Of a stretch of 64,000 nucleotides of DNA, positions 1 through 10,332 are shown one piece after another. The notes under the pieces were generated by a model. It saw nothing but the letters and a program-made list of their open reading frames with translations. It was not told where the DNA came from and did no database searches. Positions within the stretch are counted from its first letter, which is position 1. Each line of letters opens with the position of its first letter. Both the position numbers and the translations under genes were made by a program. Source of the stretch: Symsagittifera roscoffensis (Eukaryota > Xenacoelomorpha > Acoela > Convolutidae); the NCBI RefSeq assembly GCF_963678635.1, contig NC_087065.1:41729430-41793429 (forward strand), in the 5' to 3' direction.

Positions 1-235
1 CAAGTTGATAAAATTACAACCATAAAACAAAATAAATTTTGAATAGAACGGGTATTTAAGATGCTAGCACGCTCAAAATAAGTATGTTTGACTATTTCTT
101 ACAGAGAGGACGAGGATAAGAAAAATATGAAGCTAGGTATTTCTTTTTAAGAAATTATTTTAAGACCGTCCATAAGACTAGATACAAGCTAAGGGCAAAT
201 TTTAGAATGAATTTTTGAGAAAACAAATCAGCCAA

Positions 236-280
236 GCTAAAAAACCTCGATGCTAAAAAACCTCGATGCTAAAAAACCTT
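236..280. repeat. 16-bp tandem repeat, about 2.8 units
   Basis: The unit gctaaaaaacctcgat occurs at 236-251 and again exactly at 252-267, followed by a partial unit ending at 280. This is a small local tandem array in AT-rich DNA with no visible gene context. Confidence 0.85.
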
Positions 281-685
281 ATAGCCTTTTCTTATACAAT
301 TATCTATATTTGCGAAATTTATATTTGGTGTCAGAAAAATTTGGGAGTATTCGCATACGCAAATCAGCTCCCCACGACCCTTTTTTTAATTGAACCTAAA
401 ATCTCAGATAGGGCAGGGCCGTTTTCGAGAATAATCAAAACTTTAAAAAAACGGTCGAAAAATCAAAAATTTGGGTTTTGCGAGGGCGAAAACTTTATGC
501 GTGGCCGCTAATGCATGTGGAGCTGCCCATTACCCATTATCTCCATTGAACCCACAATATCAGATATGAGAGGTTAGTTTCGCGAAAACGATTCACAAAA
601 CGGCAGAAAATAATAACTTGACTACTCCGAGGGTCCGAAATTTATGTGTGAAAAAATTTATGCCATAGAAGCTCAAGAAGACACT

Positions 686-779
686 TTTTCGAAACCGTTC
701 TGTTCATTGAAAACAAAAACTCGTTCTATTCGTTTTCTGTTCTGTTCATTTTCGAAACCGTTCTGTTCATTGAAAACAA
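686..779. repeat. Direct repeat of about 31 bp, offset 63 bp
   Basis: The segment at 686-716 (core ttcgaaaccgttctgttcat) recurs at 749-779 with no visible difference, the two being offset by 63 bp. The sequence between them is also rich in ttctgttc and cgtttt words, so the whole patch looks like a decayed tandem duplication. Confidence 0.8.
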
Positions 780-2989
780 GATTATTTTTCGAGAAAACGA
801 AAAAAAAAATCAAAAAAGGGGTCAAATATTCCCCCAGACTTTTGTGAAGGCCGTAGACAGAGGGGTCAAGCAAAAAAAAAGAAATTCTAGAGGATTATAC
901 AAGCACACAGGGGAGTAGGCGGTCTTTCAATTGATACCCTTTTTGAACATCAGTAGAAGTTTCTGAGAAAAACTAAAATTTTTCCAATACTTTTGGAAAT
1001 ATTTTTCCATAATAAAAAAAGTCAACAAACCGATTGGTAAACATACAACCATCAAAAAAGTGCGGAATGGGGTGTTTAAGTTATGTTTCCCTTGAAACGA
1101 TCCAAAAATTAGGTCAAAAAGCCAATATAAGTAGGTCGAAATAATTTGGACCGAGGAATTCTTTTAACCGAAACAAAAAATTAACTAAGAAGGAAATACA
1201 AAGTCAGGACAAGTTAAACTACAAATTAGTAGAAAACCAACACTGAAAAAAAATTTTAAGAAAATGCGCACAGCGAAAAAAAATCCATTTCAAGATGTGA
1301 CAATTTAGCCGACAACAGATAAGCAGACAAATAATCGGCCGACAATTTTATTTGAAATAATATTTCCCGTTTGAAAAAAAAACAGGTCCTGGTCAGATTC
1401 CAGTCCAGGACCTTTGCCGTCCCAGGCATAATTGTTACCTCCAGAATAAATTGGACGGTAAATTTTTAAAACTCAAACAAAAACACTAGAACGCTATGAA
1501 TTATAAATTGCTGCTCTATGAGTCATTTTACACAGGTGAAGCGGCACACAGAGGACTACCAATGAGGACTCCGAATGAAATTTTTTGTTCCTTCCTGGGG
1601 TCCTTTTGCGCATTCAAAACTTTGGAACCGACGTTTTATTGATCTCAAAAAATAATTGGACATTTTTAGCAAGCACAATATTAGAAAAATATGCGGACAA
1701 AATTAAAGCCGACAGCCAATAACCTAAACATCAATCAAAATTTTTCTGCATATCATTTTGGAAAAAAAAACATTTACTGACAAAATAGTATCCACGACTG
1801 CCAGATAGTGATTGCAAATTTCGGAAACTAAACGGAGAGCTTAAACCAAAAACATAAAGCCGAAAAAGCATCAGCAAAAAGTAATACCGACATTTCATAA
1901 CTATACATACAAGATCTATCAAAATGAATGAAGACAGTTTTGAAAAAAAAAACATGTCAAGACTATAGAAATCAAACTAAGCATTGGAAGAAATATTACC
2001 AAACGGTAACAAAGACGAAAATACCCGAGAAGAAACCCTTCATGCCCAAAAACTTCAAATAAACTAAGCTATTAAAAAAACATATGTCACCCTTCCCCTC
2101 AGAACACACACACACACAAACAATTCATATTTCATCGTTTGAGTTAGGTCACCAAACGATGCAATAGAGGGCCACTAAGTCGTTATAAACTAAGCCAAAA
2201 AACTTTTAAAAAAATGAATTCGAGTTGGTAAAATTACAAGCAACATAAAAAATCAAACTCCGATTAGGCTACATATTTAAAAAGCTAACATGCTCAAAAA
2301 TTGTCTGTTGCAACAGAACGTTTCAGTAGCTGGATGACTTCATGGTCCAAGATTTGAGACCTATAAACAAAGTTATTTATGGGAAAAAACTGTAGCACGA
2401 ACTGCAATACGCAAGGGTAATATAAAAGTTGACACTAAAACACGGACAAAGATTTGGCAGAAACATTGAGGACAACAAAAAAAGTTGAAAAAACTTTCAC
2501 AATAGTTTCAGAACGCTCATTTCAAATACCACAATTGATCATTTGTGGCATAAAACCAAAAAAAAATCACAAAAAATTAACTGAAGCAAGCGGTCCAAAT
2601 AGAAAATAACGCATTTTCAATGAAAAATAATTATTTGCTTAGCATTATTTGTTCGTTTGCAGTAGTAAATAACTTATGAAACTTATGTATATGTTTATGT
2701 ACATGACAAAACGCACACCCAGATTTATTTGGTTTTCTAGCTTGTCTAGATTTTCTTCAGAACGACCATTTCAAATCATGCATAGATAGTGTAAATGGAT
2801 TAACTCAAGGGCAGTGAGTAAAAGAATTCTGGTTCGTAGAAAAATTTCATCTGCTATGCATTCGATTATTTGGATTGCACTATCCATCTTCTGTAACACT
2901 AAGTTAAATATTTTTCAAAAGTTGCACCTGCATCTATGTTAACACCGAAAACTTGATGAATTCAAATATTTCACCTGGTATCTTCCAGC

Positions 2990-3660
2990 CGGCAGTTTGG
3001 TTTTCTTTGAAGTTCTTTTTTGATGGAGCAGAAAAAATCATGAACTGAGTTTTGTGTATATTTATAATTCATTGATTTGAATGAAAATATGAGATTACTC
3101 TGTTGAAAATGGCTTCAATGTTTTGTGTTGCGGATATCGGATTTGAATGGAAAATTAGCAGTGTTGTATCACCGGCATACTGTACAAGAGTAAATTACTT
3201 ATCCAGAGTTTCTAGCATATCAATAACACAAAATTTAAACAGCAAAGATCCTAGTACAGTAGCCTCCGGGACACCATGAGCCAATCTGAATATGCGCCAC
3301 TTACCATTAACAATTACTTGCTGATGTCTGTTTTCTAGAAAAGAATTTACAAGATCAGTGGCTGGTGGTTCAAAACCAAGATTTCTCAATTTTTGTCCCA
3401 AGTGAATCGAATGCTTTCGATAGATCTAAAAATTCCCCTGTTACTACATTATGCTTATCAGGCTGAAATCTGACTTTTTTCTGTTGTGTATAGAAGAGAA
3501 CATTGGTCGAATAACCAAGTCTAAATCCGAGCAGTTTCGGATATTGTTATCAAACAACAATTAAAATATTTGAGCTGAAAACATTTTTGAAATAATTTGG
3601 AGACAGTCGGTGTAATAAAAACTGGACGGTAGTTGATTGGATTGGTTATAAAAGTCATTT
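2990..3660 (-). pseudogene. Fossil LINE reverse transcriptase fragment
   Basis: On the minus strand, frameshifted pieces of a non-LTR reverse transcriptase occur in the right order. They are NYRPVFITPTVSKLF (usual NYRPISxLPxxSKxFEK) near 3640-3600, LGYST near 3525, FLDLSKAFDS near 3420, then FLENRHQQVIVNG, AHGVPEATVLGSLLF (usual SGVPQGSxLGPLLF) near 3275, and YAGDTTLL (usual YADDTTLL) near 3170. The active-site Asp-Asp is altered and several frames are used, so this is a dead remnant. It is not obviously the same family as the LINE at 8587-13193. The clade is not resolved (CR1/Jockey-like RT order), and the 5' part may reach about 4200. Confidence 0.75.
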
Positions 3661-5531
3661 TATCAAGCTATGTGGAAAATCAGCTTTCGAGATACATTCG
3701 TTTATTATCATTGTTAAAATATGGTTGATTATTGCACATTGTCTTTCAGGACCGCAACATTAACTTTACTGGGTCCTAAAGGCTTATAGATTAGAAGCAA
3801 TAGTACTGCTCCAAACATTTCAGTGATAGTGACATCTGAAATGAAATTTTTCGGTATCAGTTCTCAGAGCAGTAAGTTTGGTGGACATTAAAAGTGGAGG
3901 ATTTGTTTTTATAAACGCCTAAAGAGGTCAACTTCTTTACTAACCAATGTTCAAATTACCAAATGACTTCCGCAATTCATTTATCTGAATAGTTTGCTGC
4001 ACTGTATTTCTCATGGTTTTGATGAAGCTCCCTTGCTTTTTGGGACTGCCAAGATTCTTAAAATGAAGTTTTTGTTTCTTGTATAAATACTTGAGATGAT
4101 TGTTGTATCACTTCACGCACATTCATAGGTTTCATAATCTAAGCCAGTTTAAGAAGATCAATTTGCGAATCTCTTTTTCTTTTCTCTTTCAAGATTTAAA
4201 ATATTTGAAACTGTTTGCTCTAGGTCGATAAGAAAGCATGAACTTTGGTTCAGGTTCTCACAAAAGCAAATTTTATTTTTTTTTCCAGTTCAATCTCATA
4301 ATTCGAATTGGGACAGTTTTCTCTGTTCTTTTGACTTTACTAATACACATTTTTAGATATTCCGGGCTAGATGGTGCTTTTGCTACAAGAGTTTCCCCCC
4401 ACAGAGATTTCGTTATAATAATGCTCTTATGTTGTCAACGTTTTATTTGCTAAGGACAAATTACATGGTTTATCAAATCGCTGAAAACTTTAGCTTCTGA
4501 ATTGTTCAAGTAATTGATGTTCAAAACTCCTAGAAGGTTAATTCTCTGGCTTTCGAAGCTAACTACTCAATACCTTTCAATGTGTCTCCAATGAATCATT
4601 GTTTGAACTGCTTGTGTGGATTGTAAGCAAGAGCAATTTTCTGCCTTTTTGATATGATGGGACTAGATTCTACCCAGATGCCTTCAAAGAGGAAACTCAA
4701 AAATATATATATTGTTTATAATCCAAATCAAAATACATAAGACTTAAACATGATACTTGACCAACACCGAACTTTCTAAAAGTAACATAAATACGGCGGA
4801 ATAAATCAGCCTATGCTAAGCTTATTTCCGCTCCCTTTGGAGGTAATAGGAGCAAAATTATTCGGTCAAACAAAATTGAGTTTTTGAAGTCGTTGAACGC
4901 ACGCTAAAAAGTCTGGTTCGCGATTTGATAGAAATAATGATAAGAAAATTGCTCCGATAAATAAAGAATAGCAGTTGTGCTCTTTTTAATTTTTCGATTA
5001 TATCTGATCGACGTTATTGTTCCGACCATTTGATAAATGTGGAGGATCTTTGTTTTCGGGTGTTTTAGTTTTTGCGTTGTTTTCCATGCAAAATCAGGTA
5101 CCACAAAAAATCATCGGAATGGTTATATATCATATTGAAGCCCTTTCAGTCTTGATTTGAACATTAAAAAATTTCTTTGTGTCGAGAAACCCGTTTGAAA
5201 TTTTGGTCCAATTTGCAGCTAATAAGGTGAGCGTGCAGGCTAACAATAGCTTATTTAAGCCATGAAAGCTAAGTTGTACTCAAGCAAAGTTAGATTTTGG
5301 GGTTTTAGACGCCATTTTGGGCATCAAATATTTCAATAATTTTGCAAAAAAAAATGTTTACCATTTTTTCTTGTTTTTGTAGCCATTTTTCCACAAAGAC
5401 TGTTTTTCAATTGGCCTATTTAACTATGACTGTCCCATTTGCCTAATTTCTATTTTTTCGTTCAGATTTTTTAAGACTATGGTCGGAACATTCTGTGTTA
5501 CGTGCACAGTAACCGACTATCCTTGACTCAC
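3661..5531. other. Intergenic or intronic DNA with no supported gene
   Basis: No coding sequence can be supported. The right end must hold the intron that follows exon 4 of the host gene at 5532-6635, because that exon ends at a strong gtgagt donor and the gene runs leftwards. I could not find the next exon with confidence. Confidence 0.4.
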
Positions 5532-6635
5532 TTGGGGTTGCATGACTTATTCTCAGGTGTCAAATTGTTTCCATCACTCGACGCTATCGTGGTGGTAGGT
5601 GACAACTGCAGATTAGCGAGACACAAGGAGGGGTCCTGGAAGAAAGGTGAAACTGTCGCTTGTGTCTGGCCTAACTCATTCACCGGCGCCGGAAGATCAG
5701 ACGGCGCAGTGGAAGATGCAGCTGAGTTGATGCTAGCATTGCTGCCCGAAACTGGAAACAAAATTAACCTATCACTAATTTCAAACTGAATTTTGCCATA
5801 CAAAAGCCAGACTGATACAAACTTGAACACGTGTTGGAATTTCGCTTGTGTTGCTTTCCAAATGGTCTTTGGTGCAACGGGACTCTTGGTGGCACTCTGG
5901 GTGCTGGTTGCTGCCCAGAGTATGAAACACCAACCACCGGAGAGAATGCACTTCTCGCGGAAGATAATGATTCAGAGGCCACAGATTTGCTTCCGTGTGA
6001 TGGAATTGCATGAGCATCCGACAGTTTTCTCAGCTGCAAACTATTCGAGTTAACGAAGTTCGAAGGTGAATCTCTTGGAGCAAGAGTTTGAGACGAGCTG
6101 ATTTTATCGACTGACACAACGGGATCTCGAAGCGATGCCGTTACGTAAGTACTGGACCCAGTAAAATCTGACAAACGCTTTGCAACCTAATCAAAAAAAG
6201 CAACCCTGTAAATTTCTATCATAGGCAATTGAAAGGAGTCATTGATTAACCAAATCACACCGAATCATGTGTTTCGGAAGGTCCCTGAGGGTGAGCTCTG
6301 GAATCATCTCCAATAGATGAATTTTGCGCGACAGTTGTGATGGTGGCTAGCGTTTTCCCACCTAGCGCACCATTTCCACTTTTCGAAGAAGAGTCTGAGT
6401 CCGACGCACTGAAGGGCCGGTTGTTATTGTACCTTTCTGTTATCAAAATCATGACTTAGTGTTAAACGGTATCAAAATTCGATTATACCCTTGCTTGTTG
6501 CAAGGGTAAAGTATATACAACGCACGGTTCCATACCTGCAATAACTCTAGGTGGAGGCTGCCGGAAAACATCAAAACCTTTTTGCTTTCCTTTTTTACGG
6601 CTACTACTAGTATGAGGCAATAAGCCTTCGGCCAT
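5532..6635 (-). CDS. Host gene, first four exons (5' part), Ser-rich protein of unknown function
   Basis: I do not recognise the product. On the minus strand a start codon at 6635 opens exon 1 (6635-6536), which begins MAEGLLPHTSSSRKKGKQKG and ends at a gtatgg donor. Exon 2 runs 6436-6261, ends at a gtgtga donor and is rich in Ser/Asp (SASDSDSSSKSGNG). Exon 3 runs from 6186, after a ttttttgattag acceptor, to about 5823 (gtttgt donor; a site 6 bp earlier also keeps frame). Exon 4 runs 5751-5532, between ttttgtttccag and gtgagt. Phases 1, 0 and 1 join these exons into one frame of about 286 residues with no stop, which is the main support. Introns are about 99, 74 and 71 bp. The protein is low-complexity, rich in Ser, Pro and Ala, with a basic Lys/Gly-rich stretch near residues 13-20. 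The gene continues to the left, and its promoter side faces the retroelement cluster. Confidence 0.6.
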
Positions 6636-7256
6636 AGTATATTTTCATTCAAAACGCAAGCTACATTAGACCTGAAACGTGAAATTCTTCTAGGTGATTT
6701 AATTCATTCGTTCTCATATAACATTCGCCCGGAAGTACATATCGATGGAAAATAAAGCTAAGATATAAAACGACTGGCCAGCGTCTAAACAAAGCTCTAC
6801 ATGCTTTTCACCGTCTCTACCAAAGTCAGTTCTTTTGGTAGTCTTTCTAACATCGGGTCGGCAAAAACGTTACTGTTCTCCAGCTTCGACCAGAACGCTC
6901 AAATTAACTAACTTACATGCAAAATTAGTGAGCTCATGGCTGGGTCTCAGTATCCAGACCACGAGGCCACTCCTAAAAACAGGGCTACTACTATTTATTA
7001 TATGACTATTGTTTTTGTTCAGTAGATAAAAATCATCATCTCCATCGAAGATGGATCAACCCTGTCCCTCAACTTCTAGCTTCTCACTATCATAAAATGA
7101 ATACAGATGTTAATTAAGTTCAATTCAGGACATAACCAGGAAGCTAAATGTTCGTATAAAACAGTTTAAGTTCAAGTCTCGAGACGCCTCAGGATTCCAG
7201 AATCCGGGGAAATAACACTCTTATTTCCATTCCGGAAGGCTGGACTCACTGTTCCA
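6636..7256. other. Gap between host gene start and retroelement cluster
   Basis: This interval separates the host start codon from LTR A. It should hold the host promoter and 5' UTR, but I see no clear TATA box or other element I could defend. The last bases before the LTR are gttcca. Confidence 0.4.
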
Positions 7257-8149
7257 TGTAACAGTCGCCTACTTCGGTCACATATGAGGCTAAAGAAAAA
7301 TAGGCCCTATAACCACTGGCTCAAGAGTCAGGGACACTATCTCTTGTGTTTTTCTACCTCGAACGGTCGGAGCCAATTCGGTTCACTTGCGACATGAGAC
7401 TAAAAACCCGTTACAGTTTAAAGGCCACTACAAAAATACCCCCAACTCTAGAAAAAAAGAACGTCCCCATACTTAGGTCTCAAAATACCCAAAACACGCG
7501 AACGCCGTTAAAAACAGGATAGGAACAATCCGTATATTCACTTTTTATTAGACAGTGGAACTTTGATCCATTTAAGATGGATCAACCTAAAACTCTCCTT
7601 ACCCTAACAAAACAATCATAAAACACACTCAAGAAAAATAAATTGAGTACTCACATATCGGCACACTCGAGAATTGGGACAACTAAATTAATCAGTAACT
7701 CTAGCATTAAGTATAATAGCTTGAGAAGTTTGCTATTAATGAATTCCAGCAAGGGAAATAAGTTTTGACTCAAGAACTAAGTTTTGGAACTAGACCATTG
7801 GGACACCCCAGCTGTCCACCTTTCTAGTGAGGGTTCACTCTGCTTCACCTCGAATAAATATGTTCTTCTTTTGTAATCGCTTCTTCTCCTATTTCAGGAT
7901 AGGACAGCTCTACTCGCGTTTGATTTATATCTGGAAATTGCAAATAGCAATTTACCGCTGCTTATTTCAAGTACTTTCCCGCGATTGTAAATCGGTTGTT
8001 CTGATCTTATTTTTCTGATATTTTCCGTTATCGCGAAAAACTTCAGCATGACATGTCCGATTAGAACTTTTGAAAAATTACATTTCACACCAAAAATACG
8101 TAGTTCGTATTCCTCAAGGTCAAACTTCCGAATATGACCGACTGGCACA
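7257..8149 (-). repeat. LTR A (3' LTR of element 2)
   Basis: 893 bp. On the plus strand it reads TGTAACAGTCGC...GACTGGCACA, so in transcription sense it starts TGTGCCAGTCGG and ends GCGACTGTTACA. These are imperfect inverted ends with the usual TG...CA. The boundary is fixed because LTRs C and D stop at the same GGCACA while their flanks differ. It is undeleted, unlike its partner LTR D. Confidence 0.85.
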
Positions 8150-8340
8150 TACTCTCCGGACTCAAGATCGATTTCCTCATCGCGTGTTGCCGTCTGCCAG
8201 TGAATCCCCAGAATTCTCAGTGTAGCTCACAGCGCCAGTGGTCATTTACAGAAGTTTGCAGCAGATTTAAATTTTATCTACACCCAAAATTCACAACCAT
8301 ATAAAATTGTCACGCTATCGCTGAACAGCAATCAAAATTT
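8150..8340 (-). other. 3' internal stub of element 2
   Basis: This segment is homologous to 13841-14036 of element 1, including ctgaacagcaatca, and represents the end of the internal region of element 2 next to its 3' LTR. It is cut at aaattt, where element 1 begins; the other side of the cut is ttttcata at 34930. A reading frame on the minus strand (ESGEYVPVGHI) passes from this stub into LTR A. The purine-rich ccggagagta at 8159-8150 (transcription sense) is the candidate polypurine tract. Confidence 0.7.
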
Positions 8341-8602
8341 TGTAACAGTCGCCTACTTCGGTCAAATTTGAGGCTCAAGAAGAAAAGGCCCTATAACCAT
8401 TGGCTCAAGAGTCGGGACACTATCTCTCGTGTTTTTCTACCCCAAAACGGTCGGAGCCAATTCGGTTCGCTTGCGACATGAGACTAAAAACCCGTTACAG
8501 CTTAAAGGCCACTACCAAATTACCCCCCACTCTAGAAAATAAGAACGTCCCCATACTTAGGTCTCAAAATATCCAAAATACACGAATAGTTTCAGATAAG
8601 TA

Positions 8603-9238
8603 TTGAGTTTCGAGGTAGCCGTGGTTGCCTCTTGTCTCAAATATTATCATCACCTGATGTTGCAAATTGTTGGAGCCAGCTCCCTAGCCCAAGCAATTGA
8701 TTCTTTGGACGAAGACGAAAATAGAGAAGTGAGGAAAGAGGTCTACGCGTACTCTGGACTCAGTCTCAATTTCCGCAACATCTTCTACGACAAAAAGGCG
8801 ATCAACTTCATCAATCTCCCACGAAACTGCAACCAGAACATTGTCCTGTGGCACGATCTAATTAACAACTCGATCACCGATCATAAGAACAACGACGGGG
8901 AACCACTCTCACCGGCAGAACTCATCTCTGTTTTGAGATCAATTCCCAATTTGTACGCTATCATCTACTGCCATAGGTGGGGAGCAAAAAATATATTCGA
9001 GCATCTGCTAGAACTGAACATCATTGACGTAACGAAACATATTCTCACAAAGACAGAGCAAATAAACAACACCATAAAAGCGAAGTACAAGAAGCTACAT
9101 CAATCGCACGATCAAGAACTCCGGTCATTAGCTGTAGTTCTTCACTATTACCCAAGACTCAATCTCATCCTACGGCAGAGATCGAAACAATCGAAACCTT
9201 CAAAGAGCAGAAGGCGAGCAAAACAAAACGAGCAATAG
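8603..9238 (+). CDS. Intact 211-aa ORF at the 5' end of the CR1-like LINE, unknown function
   Basis: I recognise no domain. The frame is fully open from an ATG (MSFEVAVVASC) to TAG. The sequence is mostly charged and helical, with a Leu-rich stretch around residues 120-145 (HLLELNIIDVTKHIL) and a very basic C-terminus (SKQSKPSKSRRRAKQ) that could bind nucleic acid. It starts 16 bp inside the left LTR/LINE junction and lies upstream of the PHD-containing ORF1, so it occupies the place of an extra first ORF. It is intact although ORF1 and ORF2 of the same insertion are broken. It may be part of the LINE, a captured host sequence, or a chance ORF. Confidence 0.55.
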   Translation: MSFEVAVVASCLKYYHHLMLQIVGASSLAQAIDSLDEDENREVRKEVYAYSGLSLNFRNIFYDKKAINFINLPRNCNQNIVLWHDLINNSITDHKNNDGEPLSPAELISVLRSIPNLYAIIYCHRWGAKNIFEHLLELNIIDVTKHILTKTEQINNTIKAKYKKLHQSHDQELRSLAVVLHYYPRLNLILRQRSKQSKPSKSRRRAKQNEQ

Positions 9239-9268
9239 GTCAGTACCCCTGTTTTAAACGTCGGTCTT

Positions 9269-9451
9269 TTCAAACCTTGTGTACTCCTCGAGTCCCTGAC
9301 TCAGAGTCCAAGGGAAATATTAAGTCCATAACTGTAAGTCCATCTTTCCAAATCTTGTGTACTCCTTGAGTCCTCTGACTCAGAGTCCAAGGCAACTCTT
9401 AATACTTTCAAATCTTGTGTACTCCTCGAGTCTCTGACTCAGAGTCCAGGT
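9269..9451 (+). repeat. Three copies of a 45-bp motif between LINE ORFs
   Basis: Copies at about 9269-9313, 9346-9393 and 9407-9451 share tttcaaatcttgtgtactcc followed by tcgagtc and the near-palindrome ctgactcagagtcca. The third copy ends 11 bp before the ATG of ORF1 at 9462. Spacers between the copies differ in length and sequence, so this is an array of conserved words, not a simple slippage tract. It could be a promoter or translation-reinitiation region of the LINE. Confidence 0.75.
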
Positions 9452-9461
9452 AAGGAATACC

Positions 9462-10328
9462 ATGACTAAAAACTGTAAGTCATGTAAGCAGAAAATTGGT
9501 CCGAACGATCCTGTTTATCAATGCGTAGCTTGTAGCGCTAACCTTCATCTGACCACTAGCTGCACAGGCTTAACACCAGTTGCAGTGAATGGTATTAAAG
9601 ATTTAGGAACGCTGGCAATGCTGCTATGTTCGTCATGCCATGAAAACAATGTATGTGATCGGTTCATTCGGAACTTCACACAAAGCAAACTGACCGAAAA
9701 GCTGGAAGAAATAGACATAAATGAAAAATTTCTAAACATGGAAAACAGATTAACTCAAATCGTTGAGAAGAAAGTTGACGAAGCACTGAGGAACACCTGT
9801 GAGAAAGTGGAAAAGACATATAGTACTGTTCTGACAGGAAACAACAAGAATGCTGTACCAAAAGAACAGCAAAATCGAACAAATCACAACATCAATCAAT
9901 GCATCCGAATACAGGGGATTGCCGAAGATCCCCAGAAATGGAAAGCTGAGAACCTTGTCCCAACAAACGAGGAAGTCAAGAAGTAACTAGAGATTGTTGA
10001 TGTACAACCAAACATCGTTGAAATGAAACGCCTGGGAAAGTTCGATGAAAAGCGAACGAAACCCAGAACCCTTCTGTTGACCGTGGCCAACCATCATGAG
10101 GCAAGATTAGTTCTGGCGAAAACTTTAGAAAAAAGGACCCAATTGTCTGAAATGAAAGTCTTTCTTTCACCTGCCCTGACCAAGGAGGACGCAGCTAAAG
10201 AAAATCAAATCCTCAAAAAGCGACGTGAACTTATAACTGAAGGCGTTCCAAAAGAGAAGTTACAGATAAGAAACTTGGAGTTGTTCAATGACAACGTAAA
10301 AGTAGAGCTCAATGAAAGCGGCCCGTGA
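9462..10328 (+). pseudogene. LINE ORF1: PHD-type zinc finger plus RNA-binding-like C-terminus
   Basis: The N-terminus has the spacing of a C4HC3 PHD finger: CKSC, CVAC, H in NLHLTTSC, then CSSC at about residue 54. A charged, probably coiled-coil segment follows, then a C-terminal region (IRIQGI, KRLGKFDEKR, LLTVANHHEARLVL, IRNLELFNDNVKVEL) resembling the RRM/CTD part of LINE ORF1 proteins. LINE ORF1 proteins act as nucleic-acid chaperones in the retrotransposition particle. The frame is continuous except for one TAA at 9984-9986 (after EEVKK), after which the same frame resumes, so this is a single nonsense mutation. Confidence 0.8.
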
Positions 10329-10332
10329 CTAG

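Larger units (their letters stand above)
1..2989. other. AT-rich intergenic DNA, no gene seen
   Basis: No open frame here has recognisable protein similarity and none is long. The stretch at 1-100 resembles 2221-2310 (shared words such as gtaaaattacaa and gctcaaaa), suggesting old dispersed repeat copies. A short CA run lies near 2106-2117. I see nothing else that can be supported. Confidence 0.5.

Noticed and set aside
4238-4453. Plus-strand 71-codon ORF
   Set aside because: No similarity, no splice context, in AT-rich DNA next to a LINE fossil on the other strand. Probably chance.
8150-8334. LTRs A and B extended by ~185 bp to ...aacagcaatca
   Set aside because: LTRs C and D both end at GGCACA with different flanks, and the ends TGTGCCAGTC/TGTAACAGTC are inverted. 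The extra 185 bp is internal sequence present in both elements.
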